Shown here: positions 28,604-36,581 of the stretch, in pieces
Position numbering within the stretch: the first letter of the stretch is position 1
Layout of the letters: each line of letters opens with the position of its first letter
Source: Streptomyces decoyicus
GTDB lineage: Bacteria; Actinomycetota; Actinomycetes; Streptomycetales; Streptomycetaceae
NCBI RefSeq assembly: GCF_019880305.1
Contig: NZ_CP082301.1
Location: forward strand, 2,852,001-2,916,000
Reading direction: 5' to 3'
Length of the DNA: 64,000 nucleotides
Made by a program: the position numbers and the translations under genes
Notes under the pieces: generated by a model
Seen by the model: only the letters and a program-made list of their open reading frames with translations
What the model was told of the DNA's origin: nothing
Database searches by the model: none

Positions 28604-29563
28604 ATGAGCTTCAACCAGCCGCCTCCCGGCCCGTACGGCCAGCAGCCCCAGCAGCCCGGTCCGTACGGCCAGCCGCAGCAGCCGCAGGCCCCGCAGCCGG
28701 GCTACGGCTACCCGCAGCAGGGCGGCCAGGTTCCCCCTCAGCAGGGCTACGGCTACCCCCAGCCCGGCCAGGCGCCCCCTCAGCAGGGCTACGGCTACCC
28801 CCAGCAGGGCGGCCAGCCCGGCTACGCCCAGCAGGCTCCGTACGGCGGCCAGCAGACCCCCTACGGCGTGATCCCGCAGGGCCCCCCGGAGACCGGCGGC
28901 GGCAACGGCAAGAAGATCGGCCTGATCGTCGGCGCGGTCGCGGTCGTCGCGGCGATCGGCGTGGGCGCGTACTTCGCCTTCGGGTCGGGCGGGGATGTGA
29001 AGCCTTACACGATCTCGTTGCCGAACACGCTGCTGAGCGGGCAGTTCACGAAGGCTCAGAAAGCCGGCAACTCGGGTACCGAGGACTTCGCCAACGACAA
29101 GGAAGCCAAGGCGCTGGGCATCACGAACGCCAAGGGCGTCAACTCCGGCTACAAGGGGGACGGCGGGCTCCAGCTGACGGTCGGCGGCCTGTACGGCAAC
29201 GTCGCCGACCCGGGCGGAACCGTGGGCCAGATGTTCGCCAAGGTGGACGAGGGCCAGAAGAAGACCTTTGAGGACAAGGGCGCCAAGATCGAGGACGTCA
29301 CTCCGACGACCGAGTACTCCCCGAACGACTTCGACGGCTCCGTGATGAAGTGCAGGACCCAGAAAATCACGATCACGCGGAGCGGCGTGAGCGTGCCCGT
29401 CACCGTCTCCACCTGCATCTGGGGCGACAGCAGCGCCATCGGCGTCGTCCAGGCACTGGCCGCACCGTCCCCCACGGGTGGCGCCACCGCGACGACGCCC
29501 GGCGCGGAGCAGCTTTCCGAGAAGACCGCCAAGATCCGCAATGAGGTCCGCAAGGAGAAGTAA
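28604..29563 (+). CDS. Pro/Gln/Gly/Tyr-rich membrane-anchored protein of unknown function
   Basis: A 319-residue protein. Residues 1 to about 100 are a low-complexity cytoplasmic arm with repeats of GYGYPQQGGQ and GPYGQPQQP. One membrane segment follows (about 107-127, IGLIVGAVAVVAAIGVGAYFAF). The extracellular part of about 185 residues contains TISLPNTLLSGQFTKA and two cysteines (KCRTQK, STCIWG) that could pair, and ends in a charged tail. This architecture is common among Streptomyces proteins of unknown role. The ATG has GAGGGG 9 nt upstream. A hairpin follows at 29593-29623. Confidence 0.8.
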   Translation: MSFNQPPPGPYGQQPQQPGPYGQPQQPQAPQPGYGYPQQGGQVPPQQGYGYPQPGQAPPQQGYGYPQQGGQPGYAQQAPYGGQQTPYGVIPQGPPETGGGNGKKIGLIVGAVAVVAAIGVGAYFAFGSGGDVKPYTISLPNTLLSGQFTKAQKAGNSGTEDFANDKEAKALGITNAKGVNSGYKGDGGLQLTVGGLYGNVADPGGTVGQMFAKVDEGQKKTFEDKGAKIEDVTPTTEYSPNDFDGSVMKCRTQKITITRSGVSVPVTVSTCIWGDSSAIGVVQALAAPSPTGGATATTPGAEQLSEKTAKIRNEVRKEK

Positions 29564-29592
29564 CGGCACTGCCCCGGCCCTTGTGGCTTCCT

Positions 29593-29623
29593 GGCGCTCG
29601 ATGAGGATGCCCCATCGAGCGCC
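29593..29623 (+). terminator. Hairpin terminator after the Pro/Gln-rich protein gene
   Basis: GGCGCTCGATG (29593-29603) and CATCGAGCGCC (29613-29623) form an 11-bp perfect stem with a 9-nt loop, followed by TTTCCC. It lies 30 nt past the stop codon. Confidence 0.8.
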
Positions 29624-29755
29624 TTTCCCGTGCGGGAACGCGCCGCCGGCACATCCGGCCGATCCATGGCTAAAACCTCATGCATGCCAGGGAAACCGCA
29701 TTCATGCGCTGAACCTTCACCCCGACCAGAAGATCAACAACAAGGGGGATTTGTC

Positions 29756-30040
29756 ATGTGCAACACAGTACGGCGTCTGGGTGCGGCGACTGGAGTGCTC
29801 CTGGCGGCGTGCGCGCTGCCGATCGTGGCGACCGCGCCGGCTCAGGCCACAACCAAGCAGTGCGAATCGTTCCTTGCCGGCGCCGGATACAAGGTCGGCC
29901 CGAAGGTGCATTCCGCGTGCAAGGACTCGGCGAGTGGCGGCAACTACGACACCAGCCATTTGGAGTGTGTGGTCCAAATGGTGGCGCTGGGCATCAGGAA
30001 TGATCTCGCCGACATCGCCTGCACGCGCGCGAAGAACTGA
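29756..30040 (+). CDS. Small secreted cysteine-containing protein
   Basis: A 94-residue protein from ATG 29756, with AAGGGGG 7 nt upstream. The N-terminus is a Sec signal peptide (RR, then a hydrophobic core GVLLAACALPIVA and cleavage near APAQA-TTKQ, about residue 32). The mature chain of about 62 residues has four cysteines (QCESF, SACKD, ECVVQ, IACTR), suggesting two disulfides. Similar small Cys-bearing exported proteins occur widely in Streptomyces, but no function is established. It stands alone between two hairpins and has less GC-biased codons than its neighbours. Confidence 0.8.
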   Translation: MCNTVRRLGAATGVLLAACALPIVATAPAQATTKQCESFLAGAGYKVGPKVHSACKDSASGGNYDTSHLECVVQMVALGIRNDLADIACTRAKN

Positions 30041-30096
30041 CCGGCTTCCCGCACGCACGAGCCGTCGGTCATCGCCGGTGACCGGCCACAACACAG

Positions 30097-30132
30097 AGCC
30101 GCCCGGCAGCGAACGCGCTGCCGGGCGGCTCT
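30097..30132. terminator. Bidirectional terminator between the secreted-protein gene and clpX
   Basis: GAGCCGCCCGGCAGCG (30097-30112) and CGCTGCCGGGCGGCTC (30117-30132) form a perfect 16-bp stem with a 4-nt AACG loop, midway between the convergent stops at 30040 and 30154. Confidence 0.9.
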
Positions 30133-30153
30133 CGTGATGCGTACTGCGTGCGC

Positions 30154-31437
30154 CTACGCGCTCTTCTCCTGTGGCTCGCCCGAGTCGCCGCGGTTGCGCG
30201 GCACCAGGGTCGGGTTCACATTCGAGTGCACGACGTCCTCGGTGATGACGACGCGGGCCACGTCCTTGCGGGACGGGATCTCGTACATCACCGCCTGGAG
30301 GACCTCCTCCATGATGGCGCGCAGACCACGGGCGCCGGTGCCGCGCAGGATCGCCTGGTCGGCGATGGCCTCCAGGGCCGGGCGGTCGAAGTCCAGCTCG
30401 ACGCCGTCGAGTTCGAAGAGGCGCTTGTACTGCTTGACGAGCGCGTTGCGCGGCTCGACCAGGATCTGCAGCAGGGCCTCGCGGTCGAGGTTGTGGACCG
30501 AGGTGAGGACGGGGAGGCGGCCGATGAACTCCGGGATCATCCCGAACTTCACCATGTCCTCCGGCATGACGTCCTGGAGCTGGTCCTTGGACTCGATCTC
30601 CCGCTTGGAGCGGATCGTGGCGCCGAAGCCGATGCCCTTGGCACCGGACCGGGCCTCGATGATCTTCTCCAGGCCGGCGAAGGCACCGCCGACGATGAAG
30701 AGGACGTTGGTGGTGTCGATCTGGATGAATTCCTGGTGGGGGTGCTTGCGGCCGCCCTGGGGCGGGACGGAGGCGGTGGTGCCTTCCAGGATCTTCAGCA
30801 GCGCCTGCTGGACGCCCTCGCCGGAGACATCGCGGGTGATCGACGGGTTTTCGCTCTTCCGGGCGACCTTGTCGATCTCGTCGATGTAGATGATGCCGGT
30901 CTCGGCCTTCTTGATGTCGAAGTCCGCGGCCTGGATCAGCTTGAGGAGGATGTTCTCGACGTCCTCACCGACATAGCCGGCCTCCGTCAGCGCCGTGGCG
31001 TCGGCGAACGCGAAGGGGACGTTCAGCATCCGGGCGAGGGTCTGCGCGAGCAGCGTCTTGCCGGAGCCGGTCGGGCCGAGCAGCAGGATGTTGGACTTGG
31101 CGAGCTCGATGCCCTCTTCGCCGCGGCCGGGGCCGTTCTCGCCCGCCTGCACCCGCTTGTAGTGGTTGTAGACGGCCACCGAGAGGGCCTTCTTGGCGGG
31201 GTCCTGGCCGACGACATAGCCGTTCAGGAACTCGTAGATCTCCCGCGGTTTGGGGAGCTCCTCCCACCGCACCTCGGAGGTCTCGGCGAGTTCCTCCTCG
31301 ATGATTTCGTTGCAGAGGTCGATGCACTCGTCGCAGATGTACACACCAGGTCCCGCGATGAGCTTCTTCACCTGCTTCTGACTCTTTCCGCAGAATGAGC
31401 ACTTGAGCAGGTCGCCGCCGTCACCGATGCGTGCCAC
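30154..31437 (-). CDS. clpX: ATP-dependent Clp protease ATP-binding subunit ClpX
   Basis: An AAA+ unfoldase that feeds substrates to ClpP. GTG 31437 gives 427 residues starting [18 protein letters not shown]; the upstream extension of the open frame was rejected on family length. The N-terminal zinc-binding domain has C13 and C16 with the later pair in ICDECIDLC. The AAA+ domain has Walker A GPTGSGKT (about 120-127), Walker B YIDEIDK and the pore loop GYVGEDV. It lies 170 nt downstream of clpP2 with a strong hairpin between, so it is probably transcribed separately. Confidence 0.97.
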   Translation of the reverse strand: MARIGDGGDLLKCSFCGKSQKQVKKLIAGPGVYICDECIDLCNEIIEEELAETSEVRWEELPKPREIYEFLNGYVVGQDPAKKALSVAVYNHYKRVQAGENGPGRGEEGIELAKSNILLLGPTGSGKTLLAQTLARMLNVPFAFADATALTEAGYVGEDVENILLKLIQAADFDIKKAETGIIYIDEIDKVARKSENPSITRDVSGEGVQQALLKILEGTTASVPPQGGRKHPHQEFIQIDTTNVLFIVGGAFAGLEKIIEARSGAKGIGFGATIRSKREIESKDQLQDVMPEDMVKFGMIPEFIGRLPVLTSVHNLDREALLQILVEPRNALVKQYKRLFELDGVELDFDRPALEAIADQAILRGTGARGLRAIMEEVLQAVMYEIPSRKDVARVVITEDVVHSNVNPTLVPRNRGDSGEPQEKSA

Positions 31438-31528
31438 GAGGTGCTTCCCCTTCGCCTGGGATCCGCATTGCTCCACGGACCCGGGTGCTTGCCTATCGAC
31501 GGTACCTTGCCGGGCCCCCCGTACGGGC

Positions 31529-31577
31529 CCCCCTTGGACCGACTCGGTTCACTCGATCCCGGTCCGGTCCAAGGGGG
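31529..31577 (-). terminator. Hairpin between clpP2 and clpX
   Basis: CCCCCTTGGACC (31529-31540) pairs perfectly with GGTCCAAGGGGG (31566-31577) over 12 bp; the 25-nt loop can pair internally. It starts about 30 nt past the clpP2 stop and is likely the clpP1-clpP2 terminator. Confidence 0.75.
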
Positions 31578-31607
31578 CAACGCTCCGGCTCACTTCGCGA
31601 AGATCGC

Positions 31608-32285
31608 CTAGCCGATCGAGACGGACGACTTCCGCGTCGAAACGATCTGGTCGACCAGACCGTACGCCAGGGACTCCTCGGCGGTCAGGATCTTGTCACG
31701 CTCGATATCGTCACGGATCTTCTCGATCGGCGTGGAGGAGTGCTTGGCCAGCAGGTCCTCCAGCTGCGAGCGCATCCGCAGGATCTCGTTGGCGGCGATC
31801 TCCAGGTCGGAGACCTGGCCGCGGCCGGTCTCGCTGTACGGCTGGTGGATCAGCACACGGGCGTTCGGCAGCGCCATCCGCTTGCCGGGGGTGCCGGCGG
31901 CGAGCAGCACGGCCGCGGCGGAGGCCGCCTGGCCCATGCAGACCGTCTGGATGTCCGGCTTCACGAACTGCATCGTGTCGTAGATGGCCGTGAGCGCCGT
32001 GAAGGAGCCACCCGGGCTGTTGATGTAGATCGAGATGTCCCGGTCCGGGTCCATCGACTCCAGGCACAGCAGCTGCGCCATGACGTCGTTGGCCGAGGCG
32101 TCGTCGATCTGCACGCCGAGGAAGATCACGCGCTCCTCGAACAGCTTCGCGTACGGGTCGTACTCGCGCACGCCCTGCGAGGTGCGCTCGACGAAGCGCG
32201 GGACGATGTAGCGGGACTCGGCGCGCGGGCCGGAAAACTCGGACTCCGCGCCCTGGGAGAGGCCGCTGCCGGGGTAGTTGTTCAT
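31608..32285 (-). CDS. clpP2: ATP-dependent Clp protease proteolytic subunit ClpP2
   Basis: One of the two ClpP peptidases that form the mixed tetradecamer in actinobacteria. From ATG 32285 (MNNYPGSGL) it has 225 residues; a GTG at 32297 and a TTG at 32315 are also in frame. The catalytic Ser is in [10 protein letters not shown], His in RVLIHQPY, and the Asp lies near the C-terminal DDIERDK region. The N-terminal pore motif region [18 protein letters not shown] is intact. The gap to clpP1 is 65 nt, consistent with one operon. Confidence 0.95.
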   Translation of the reverse strand: MNNYPGSGLSQGAESEFSGPRAESRYIVPRFVERTSQGVREYDPYAKLFEERVIFLGVQIDDASANDVMAQLLCLESMDPDRDISIYINSPGGSFTALTAIYDTMQFVKPDIQTVCMGQAASAAAVLLAAGTPGKRMALPNARVLIHQPYSETGRGQVSDLEIAANEILRMRSQLEDLLAKHSSTPIEKIRDDIERDKILTAEESLAYGLVDQIVSTRKSSVSIG

Positions 32286-32350
32286 CGTGGTGTTCACCGT
32301 CCTGGTGGCGATCAAGTGGGGTGGGGGCTGTAGGGCGAGTGGTACGGGGC

Positions 32351-32965
32351 TCAGGCCCCGGTGCCGCCCCCGCCCGGAACGCCTGCGGCGGAGGTCATCA
32401 CATCGTCGATCAGGCCGTACGTCTTGGCCTCATCGGCGGAGAACCAGCGGTCGCGGTCCGAGTCCTGGGTGATCCGCTCGACGGTCTGACCGGTGTGGAA
32501 GGCCGTCAGCTCCGCCATCCGCTTCTTGGTGTGCAGCAGCCGCTCGGCGTGGATCTTGATGTCCGACGCGGAGCCGGCCAGGCCCGCGGAGGGCTGGTGG
32601 ATGAGGATCTCGGCGTTCGGCAGCGCGAAGCGCTTGCCCGGGGTGCCGGCGCTCAGCAGGAACTGGCCCATGGAGGCGGCGAGGCCCATCGCGATCGTCA
32701 CCACGTCGTTCTTGATGTACTGCATGGTGTCGTAGATCGCCAACCCGGCCGAGATCGAACCGCCCGGGGAGTTGATGTAGAGGAAGATGTCCTTGTCCGG
32801 GTCCGCGGCGAGAAGAAGCAGCTGCGCGGTGATCTTGTTGGCGATGTCGTCGTCGACCGGCTGGCCGAGGAAGATGATCCGCTCGCCGAGCAGCCGGTTG
32901 TAGACCTGGTCGCCGAGGCCACCGAAGGTCGGCTCAGCGGCGGCGGAAGGCATCGGGATCGTCAC
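32351..32965 (-). CDS. clpP1: ATP-dependent Clp protease proteolytic subunit ClpP1
   Basis: The other ClpP peptidase of the pair. GTG 32965 ([15 protein letters not shown]) gives 204 residues and has AGGTGG close upstream; ATG 32953 is an alternative. The catalytic Ser is in [10 protein letters not shown], His in [10 protein letters not shown], and the Asp in TQDSDRD. It heads the clpP1-clpP2 operon. A ClgR-type box lies about 170 nt upstream at 33135-33148, which matches the known ClgR activation of this operon in Streptomyces. Confidence 0.96.
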   Translation of the reverse strand: MTIPMPSAAAEPTFGGLGDQVYNRLLGERIIFLGQPVDDDIANKITAQLLLLAADPDKDIFLYINSPGGSISAGLAIYDTMQYIKNDVVTIAMGLAASMGQFLLSAGTPGKRFALPNAEILIHQPSAGLAGSASDIKIHAERLLHTKKRMAELTAFHTGQTVERITQDSDRDRWFSADEAKTYGLIDDVMTSAAGVPGGGGTGA

Positions 32966-33134
32966 GTGTCCACCTGCTCGTTGTCGGACGGCTCCAGGCC
33001 GTCTCAGCGTCGTCTGCTGGGGCGTGGGGAGGCGGCGCCGTGTGTGGCCCCGGCGCGATTCCAGGGACTCCCCTGCCCTCGTATCTACGGACCCTAACGC
33101 GCAGGTCGGACAACGCCATCCCGCATCGATAACT

Positions 33135-33148
33135 GTTCGCTGTGAGCG
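33135..33148 (-). promoter_or_regulatory. ClgR-type box upstream of clpP1
   Basis: GTTCGC-TGTGA-GCG matches exactly the operator GTTCGC-N5-GCG described for ClgR, the activator of clp and lon genes in Streptomyces. It lies in the tig-clpP1 gap, 170 nt before the clpP1 start. A candidate -35 (TTGTCC) lies about 25 nt further downstream on the minus strand, a position that suits an activator. Confidence 0.75.
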
Positions 33149-33173
33149 CAGGCTCACGGGGCGGTACGACCGC

Positions 33174-33207
33174 GGGCCCGAACACGCGGACGTGCGTGTT
33201 CGGGCCC
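33174..33207 (-). terminator. Terminator of tig
   Basis: GGGCCCGAACACGC (33174-33187) and GCGTGTTCGGGCCC (33194-33207) form a perfect 14-bp stem with a 6-nt loop, 43 nt past the tig stop. It separates tig from the clpP1 promoter region. Confidence 0.88.
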
Positions 33208-33250
33208 GTGGTCAGAAAACTGCGCGCAGGCGCAAGGCGGCGTCCGGGGC

Positions 33251-34642
33251 TCAGGCCTCGGGCTTCTCCTCGGCACCCTCCGCCTCGACCTCGGTGGCCT
33301 CGGTGGCCTCGACGGTCTCGGCGGTCTCGTCCTCGTCGTCGAGCTCGATGAGCTCGCCGTTGCTGTCCTTGACCGTGGCGGCCTCGACGACGACCGCGAG
33401 GGCCTTGCCGCGGGCGACCTCACCGACGAGCATCGGCACCTGGCCGCCCTCGACGACGGCCTGGGCGAACTGGTCGGGGGACATGCCGGAGGACTGCGCG
33501 CGGCGCATGAGGTGCTCGGTGAGCTCCTCCTGGCTGACGTTCAGCTTCTCCTTGTTGACCAGCTCGTCCAGGATGAACTGGGTCTTGATGCCCTTCTCGG
33601 CCTGCTCCTTGGTCTCGGCGTCGAACTCTTCCTCGCTCTTGCCCTGGATCTCCAGGTACTTCGCGAGGTCGAGGCCCATCTGGCCGAGCTGGTGGTTCAC
33701 CAGGTTGTGCTTGCGGGTCTCGATCTCGTCCGCGAGCAGCTTCTCCGGCATCGGCACCTCGACGAGCTTGAGCAGCTCGTCCAGGACCTTCTCCTGAGCC
33801 TGGGTGGCCTGGTCGTACTTCTTCATCTGCTCGAGGCGCTTGCGGCTGTCCGCCTGGAGCTCCTCGAAGGTGTCGAACTCACTGGCGAGCTGCGCGAAGT
33901 CGTCGTCCAGCTCGGGCAGTTCGCGGGACTTGACCTCGGTGACCTCGACCTTGACCTCGGCCTCCTTGCCCTCGGCGGAACCGCCCTTGAGCTCGGAGGT
34001 GAAGGTGGCGCTGCCGCCGGCCTCCACACCGGTGACGGCCTCGTCGATGCCGTCGAGGAGCTCGCCGGAGCCCACGGTGTAGGTGACGCCCTCGGCGACA
34101 CCGTCCTCCAGGACCTCGCCGTCCACCTTGGCCTCGAGGTTCAGCGTCAGGACGTCGCCGTCCTGGGCCGCACGCTCGACCGGGCTGGTCGTCGCGAAGC
34201 GCTCACGCAGCTGCTCGACGGACTTGGTGACGTCCTCGTCCGACACCTCCACGGCGTCGACCTCGACCTCGATGCCGGAGTAGTCCGGGATCTCGAGGGC
34301 GGGGCGGATGTCGACCTCGGCGGTGAAGGCCAGCAGCTCGCCGTCCTTCAGCTCGGTGATGTCGACGTCGGGCTGGCCGAGGACGTTCAGCTCACCCTCG
34401 TTGACCGCTTCGGTGTAGAACTTCGGGAGCGCGTCGTTGACGGCCTCCTCCAGCACGGCGCCACGACCGAACCGCTGGTCGATGACCCGGGCCGGGATCT
34501 TGCCCTGACGGAAGCCCTTCACCGTGACCTGCTGGTTGATCTTTTTGTACGCCGCGTCGAGGCTGGGCTTGAGCTCCTCGAAGGGCACCTCGACAGTGAG
34601 CCGAACCCGAGTCGGGTTCAGGGTCTCCACGGCGCTCTTCAC
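33251..34642 (-). CDS. tig: Trigger factor, ribosome-bound peptidyl-prolyl isomerase
   Basis: A nascent-chain chaperone at the ribosome exit. GTG 34642 gives 463 residues ([21 protein letters not shown]), with AAGGAG 8 nt upstream; the longer open frame has no support. The N-terminal ribosome-binding domain has [17 protein letters not shown]. An FKBP-type PPIase domain covers about 160-245, and a helical C-terminal domain contains [17 protein letters not shown]. The tail of about 40 residues is very acidic ([19 protein letters not shown]), as in other actinobacterial trigger factors. It lies upstream of clpP1 on the same strand but has its own terminator. Confidence 0.96.
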   Translation of the reverse strand: MKSAVETLNPTRVRLTVEVPFEELKPSLDAAYKKINQQVTVKGFRQGKIPARVIDQRFGRGAVLEEAVNDALPKFYTEAVNEGELNVLGQPDVDITELKDGELLAFTAEVDIRPALEIPDYSGIEVEVDAVEVSDEDVTKSVEQLRERFATTSPVERAAQDGDVLTLNLEAKVDGEVLEDGVAEGVTYTVGSGELLDGIDEAVTGVEAGGSATFTSELKGGSAEGKEAEVKVEVTEVKSRELPELDDDFAQLASEFDTFEELQADSRKRLEQMKKYDQATQAQEKVLDELLKLVEVPMPEKLLADEIETRKHNLVNHQLGQMGLDLAKYLEIQGKSEEEFDAETKEQAEKGIKTQFILDELVNKEKLNVSQEELTEHLMRRAQSSGMSPDQFAQAVVEGGQVPMLVGEVARGKALAVVVEAATVKDSNGELIELDDEDETAETVEATEATEVEAEGAEEKPEA

Positions 34643-34876
34643 GGTTCGGTCTCCTTGGGGCTGACTTCTGGGGTTCTGCTTGAGATCTGCCCGTACCCGG
34701 CTGATCCGGGTCCGGCCGATCACGCCCGGTACACAGACACACGGGCACGCAGCTTGCATAGTAACCGCAAGGAGGATGACGCCCACAACGCGATCATGAA
34801 CAGCCGCTGATCTTGCGGCATTGCCATGGTGGGCCGAGGTTCCGTCCCAGCGCGTCATGCCGGGCTGACCTGCTAC

Positions 34877-34953
34877 TGGTCGGGGTGGCCGGATTCGAAC
34901 CGACGACCTTCCGCTCCCAAAGCGGACGCGCTACCAAGCTGCGCCACACCCCG
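34877..34953 (-). tRNA. tRNA-Pro(TGG)
   Basis: On the minus strand the acceptor stem CGGGGTG pairs with CACCCCG. The anticodon loop reads CTTTGGGAG, giving anticodon TGG for proline. The T-loop GGTTCGAATCC is intact. The 3' end runs A-CCA, so CCA is encoded in the gene (34879-34877). Length is 77 nt including CCA. It lies upstream of tig on the same strand. Confidence 0.96.
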
Positions 34954-35134
34954 TCGGTGCGACACGTAGGGTACATGGCCGCAGGGGGCGCGGCTGCCAG
35001 TTATCGGGATGCCCGGCGGGCGCGGCCAGCGGGGAACGCGGCGGCGCACGCCGTCCGCGGGATGGGATGTGCGGCACACCGCCATGACCCGCTAGGATGC
35101 ACTGCGTGCCGAGGTCCTGCGACCTGTGGCGCTC

Positions 35135-35205
35135 GCGGGCGTAGCTCAATGGTAGAGCCCCAGTCTTCCAAACTGGCTACGCGGGTTCGATTCCCGTCGC
35201 CCGCT
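35135..35205 (+). tRNA. tRNA-Gly(TCC)
   Basis: The acceptor GCGGGCG (35135-35141) pairs with CGCCCGC (35198-35204), with discriminator T at 35205. The anticodon stem-loop CAGTCTTCCAAACTG gives anticodon TCC for glycine, and the T-loop GGTTCGATTCC is present. CCA is not encoded. A terminator follows after about 10 nt. Confidence 0.96.
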
Positions 35206-35214
35206 CGTAAGAGG

Positions 35215-35241
35215 AAACCCCAGACCGATGGCCTGGGGTTT
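35215..35241 (+). terminator. Rho-independent terminator of tRNA-Gly
   Basis: AAACCCCAG (35215-35223) and CTGGGGTTT (35233-35241) form a perfect 9-bp stem with a 9-nt loop, and the right arm runs into TTTTC. This is one of the few terminators here with a U-tract. Confidence 0.88.
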
Positions 35242-35317
35242 TCTGCTGTCCGGAACGGACTGACGCGCGCCTGCACACCTCTTCGCACCGCGGTCGCGGG
35301 TCAATAAGGTGGTCTGC

Positions 35318-35704
35318 ATGGAGATCTGGCTCAATCCCGCGTGCTCCAAGTGCCGTTCGGCCGTGGAGATCCTCGACGAGGCGGGCGCCCACTACACCGT
35401 GCGCAGATATCTCGAAGACCCGCCGGACGCCGATGATCTGCGCGGTGTGCTGACGCGGCTGGGCCTGGAGCCCTGGGACATCACCCGGACCCAGGAGACC
35501 GAGGCGAAGGAACTGGGTCTTGGGGAGTGGGAGCGCACCGACGCCGCGCGCGAGCGGTGGATAGCGGCGCTGGCGGCACACCCCCGGCTGATCCAGCGCC
35601 CGATCATCACCGCGGACGACGGCTCGGCGCTGGTCGGGCGGAGCGAGGATGCCGTGCGCGAGGCCGTGGCGCGGGCCGGGGGCGAAGAGACCTCGAACGG
35701 CTGA
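35318..35704 (+). CDS. ArsC/Spx-family (YffB-like) thioredoxin-fold protein
   Basis: A 128-residue protein from ATG 35318, with AGGTGG 5 nt upstream; a GTG at 35309 would add 3 residues. The start MEIWLNPACSKCRSAVEIL carries Cys9 and Cys12. ArsC-type arsenate reductases have a Cys at the first position in N-P-x-C, and the middle QRPIITADDGSALVGR matches the family's RP-P-hhh strand and later Arg. It may be a thiol-dependent reductase rather than a true arsenate reductase, since no ars genes are nearby. It directly follows tRNA-Gly. Confidence 0.85.
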   Translation: MEIWLNPACSKCRSAVEILDEAGAHYTVRRYLEDPPDADDLRGVLTRLGLEPWDITRTQETEAKELGLGEWERTDAARERWIAALAAHPRLIQRPIITADDGSALVGRSEDAVREAVARAGGEETSNG

Positions 35705-35758
35705 ACCCCGTGCGGCGCACGGCACGGGGAGGCCGGCGGACACCTTGAGGCGGGCCGC

Positions 35759-35953
35759 CTAGAAGGTGATGTGGTTGATGGTGTCCGCAATCGAGTTGAG
35801 GAACCGGTTGATGGACGGCGCCATGCCCGTGGAGGCGAGGAAGAAGCCGAACAGTATGGCGACGAACGCCGGGCCCGCCTTGATCGACTTCCCTCTGATC
35901 AGCACGATCAGAATGATCCCCAACAGCAGCACAACTGACAGCGATAGAGCCAC
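35759..35953 (-). CDS. Small membrane protein of unknown function
   Basis: A 64-residue product from GTG 35953, with GAGGG 8 nt upstream; GTG 35962 would give 67 residues but has its ribosome site too close. Two hydrophobic helices are visible: LSLSVVLLLGIILIVLIRG, then a loop GKSIKAG, then FVAILFGFFLASTGMAP. A short amphipathic tail SINRFLNSIADTINHI follows. I recall similar small proteins, with the phrase KAGPA..A.LFGFFLASTG, in many Streptomyces genomes, without a function. It is convergent with the arsC-like gene. Confidence 0.7.
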   Translation of the reverse strand: MALSLSVVLLLGIILIVLIRGKSIKAGPAFVAILFGFFLASTGMAPSINRFLNSIADTINHITF

Positions 35954-36480
35954 ACTGATCACACCCTCGGTCGGAACGCCTCACCGGCCCGGGGGCATGC
36001 CGCGCACACCCCCCTGCACCCATCGTGCCACCAACTCCATGCCCACTGCAGGCCGGTGACGAATCATCGGCCAACGCTTTGCCCGATTCCAGCCGGTGGT
36101 GGTCCGTGGGGCCGCGGCGGGGTGACGCGCGGGTGGCGCGGCGGTGGCCGCAGGGTGACCACGAAAGGCCGGGCCGGGTGACGTATTTCCCTCGCCTGAT
36201 GCCGCGTCGGTAATTCGCTCCGGTCATTCGTCGACCGCATTCCGCTCATTCCTGCGGGCCCGGAGGATTTCCTGTCCGTGGCATCCGTCACTGTCTTACG
36301 GTGCGCCACGAAGGCTTATTAGCATTCGTACATAAGACTAAGGAATGGGACATTCCCCTAGAGTCGTTTGCGGGGGATACGGGGTGATTTGAGGGGATGA
36401 TCGGGGGCGAATCGGGCGGCTGGAGGAGGGCCTCTCCCCCACGATTGCGGATTTTATCCGCGGGCCGTCCACGGCGGAAG

Positions 36481-36524
36481 GCCGAGGAAAACCCGAGGGA
36501 ACCCCGAGGGAACCCCGAGGAAAA
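36481..36524. repeat. Four tandem copies of an 11-nt unit
   Basis: Successive units are GCCGAGGAAAA, CCCGAGGGAAC, CCCGAGGGAAC and CCCGAGGAAAA. The middle two are identical. They lie 60-100 nt before the acyltransferase start and could be iterated protein-binding sites or simple expansion. Confidence 0.75.
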
Positions 36525-36544
36525 GGGGAATGGCTCCGATGCGG

Positions 36545-36574
36545 TTTTACGCATTCGCCGACCGCCGCTATCGT
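36545..36574 (+). promoter_or_regulatory. Possible promoter for leaderless expression of the acyltransferase
   Basis: TTTTAC (36545-36550), an 18-nt spacer and TATCGT (36569-36574) resemble -35 and -10 boxes. The ATG at 36582 lies 7 nt downstream of the -10 box and no ribosome-binding sequence precedes it, so transcription may start at the A of the ATG. This is a prediction from spacing only. Confidence 0.4.
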
Positions 36575-36581
36575 GCCTCCA

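Larger units (their letters stand above)
35963..36581. other. Long intergenic region (about 620 nt) with direct repeats and a possible promoter
   Basis: No open frame with Streptomyces codon usage is convincing here. The part near 36300-36370 is AT-richer than its surroundings and could hold promoters. An 11-nt direct repeat lies at 36481-36524 and a possible leaderless promoter precedes the acyltransferase gene. No RNA gene or riboswitch is recognised. Confidence 0.5.

Noticed and set aside
34877..35205. tRNA-Pro and tRNA-Gly as an integration site
   Set aside because: No integrase, no direct repeat of the tRNA 3' end and no change in gene content beside either tRNA.
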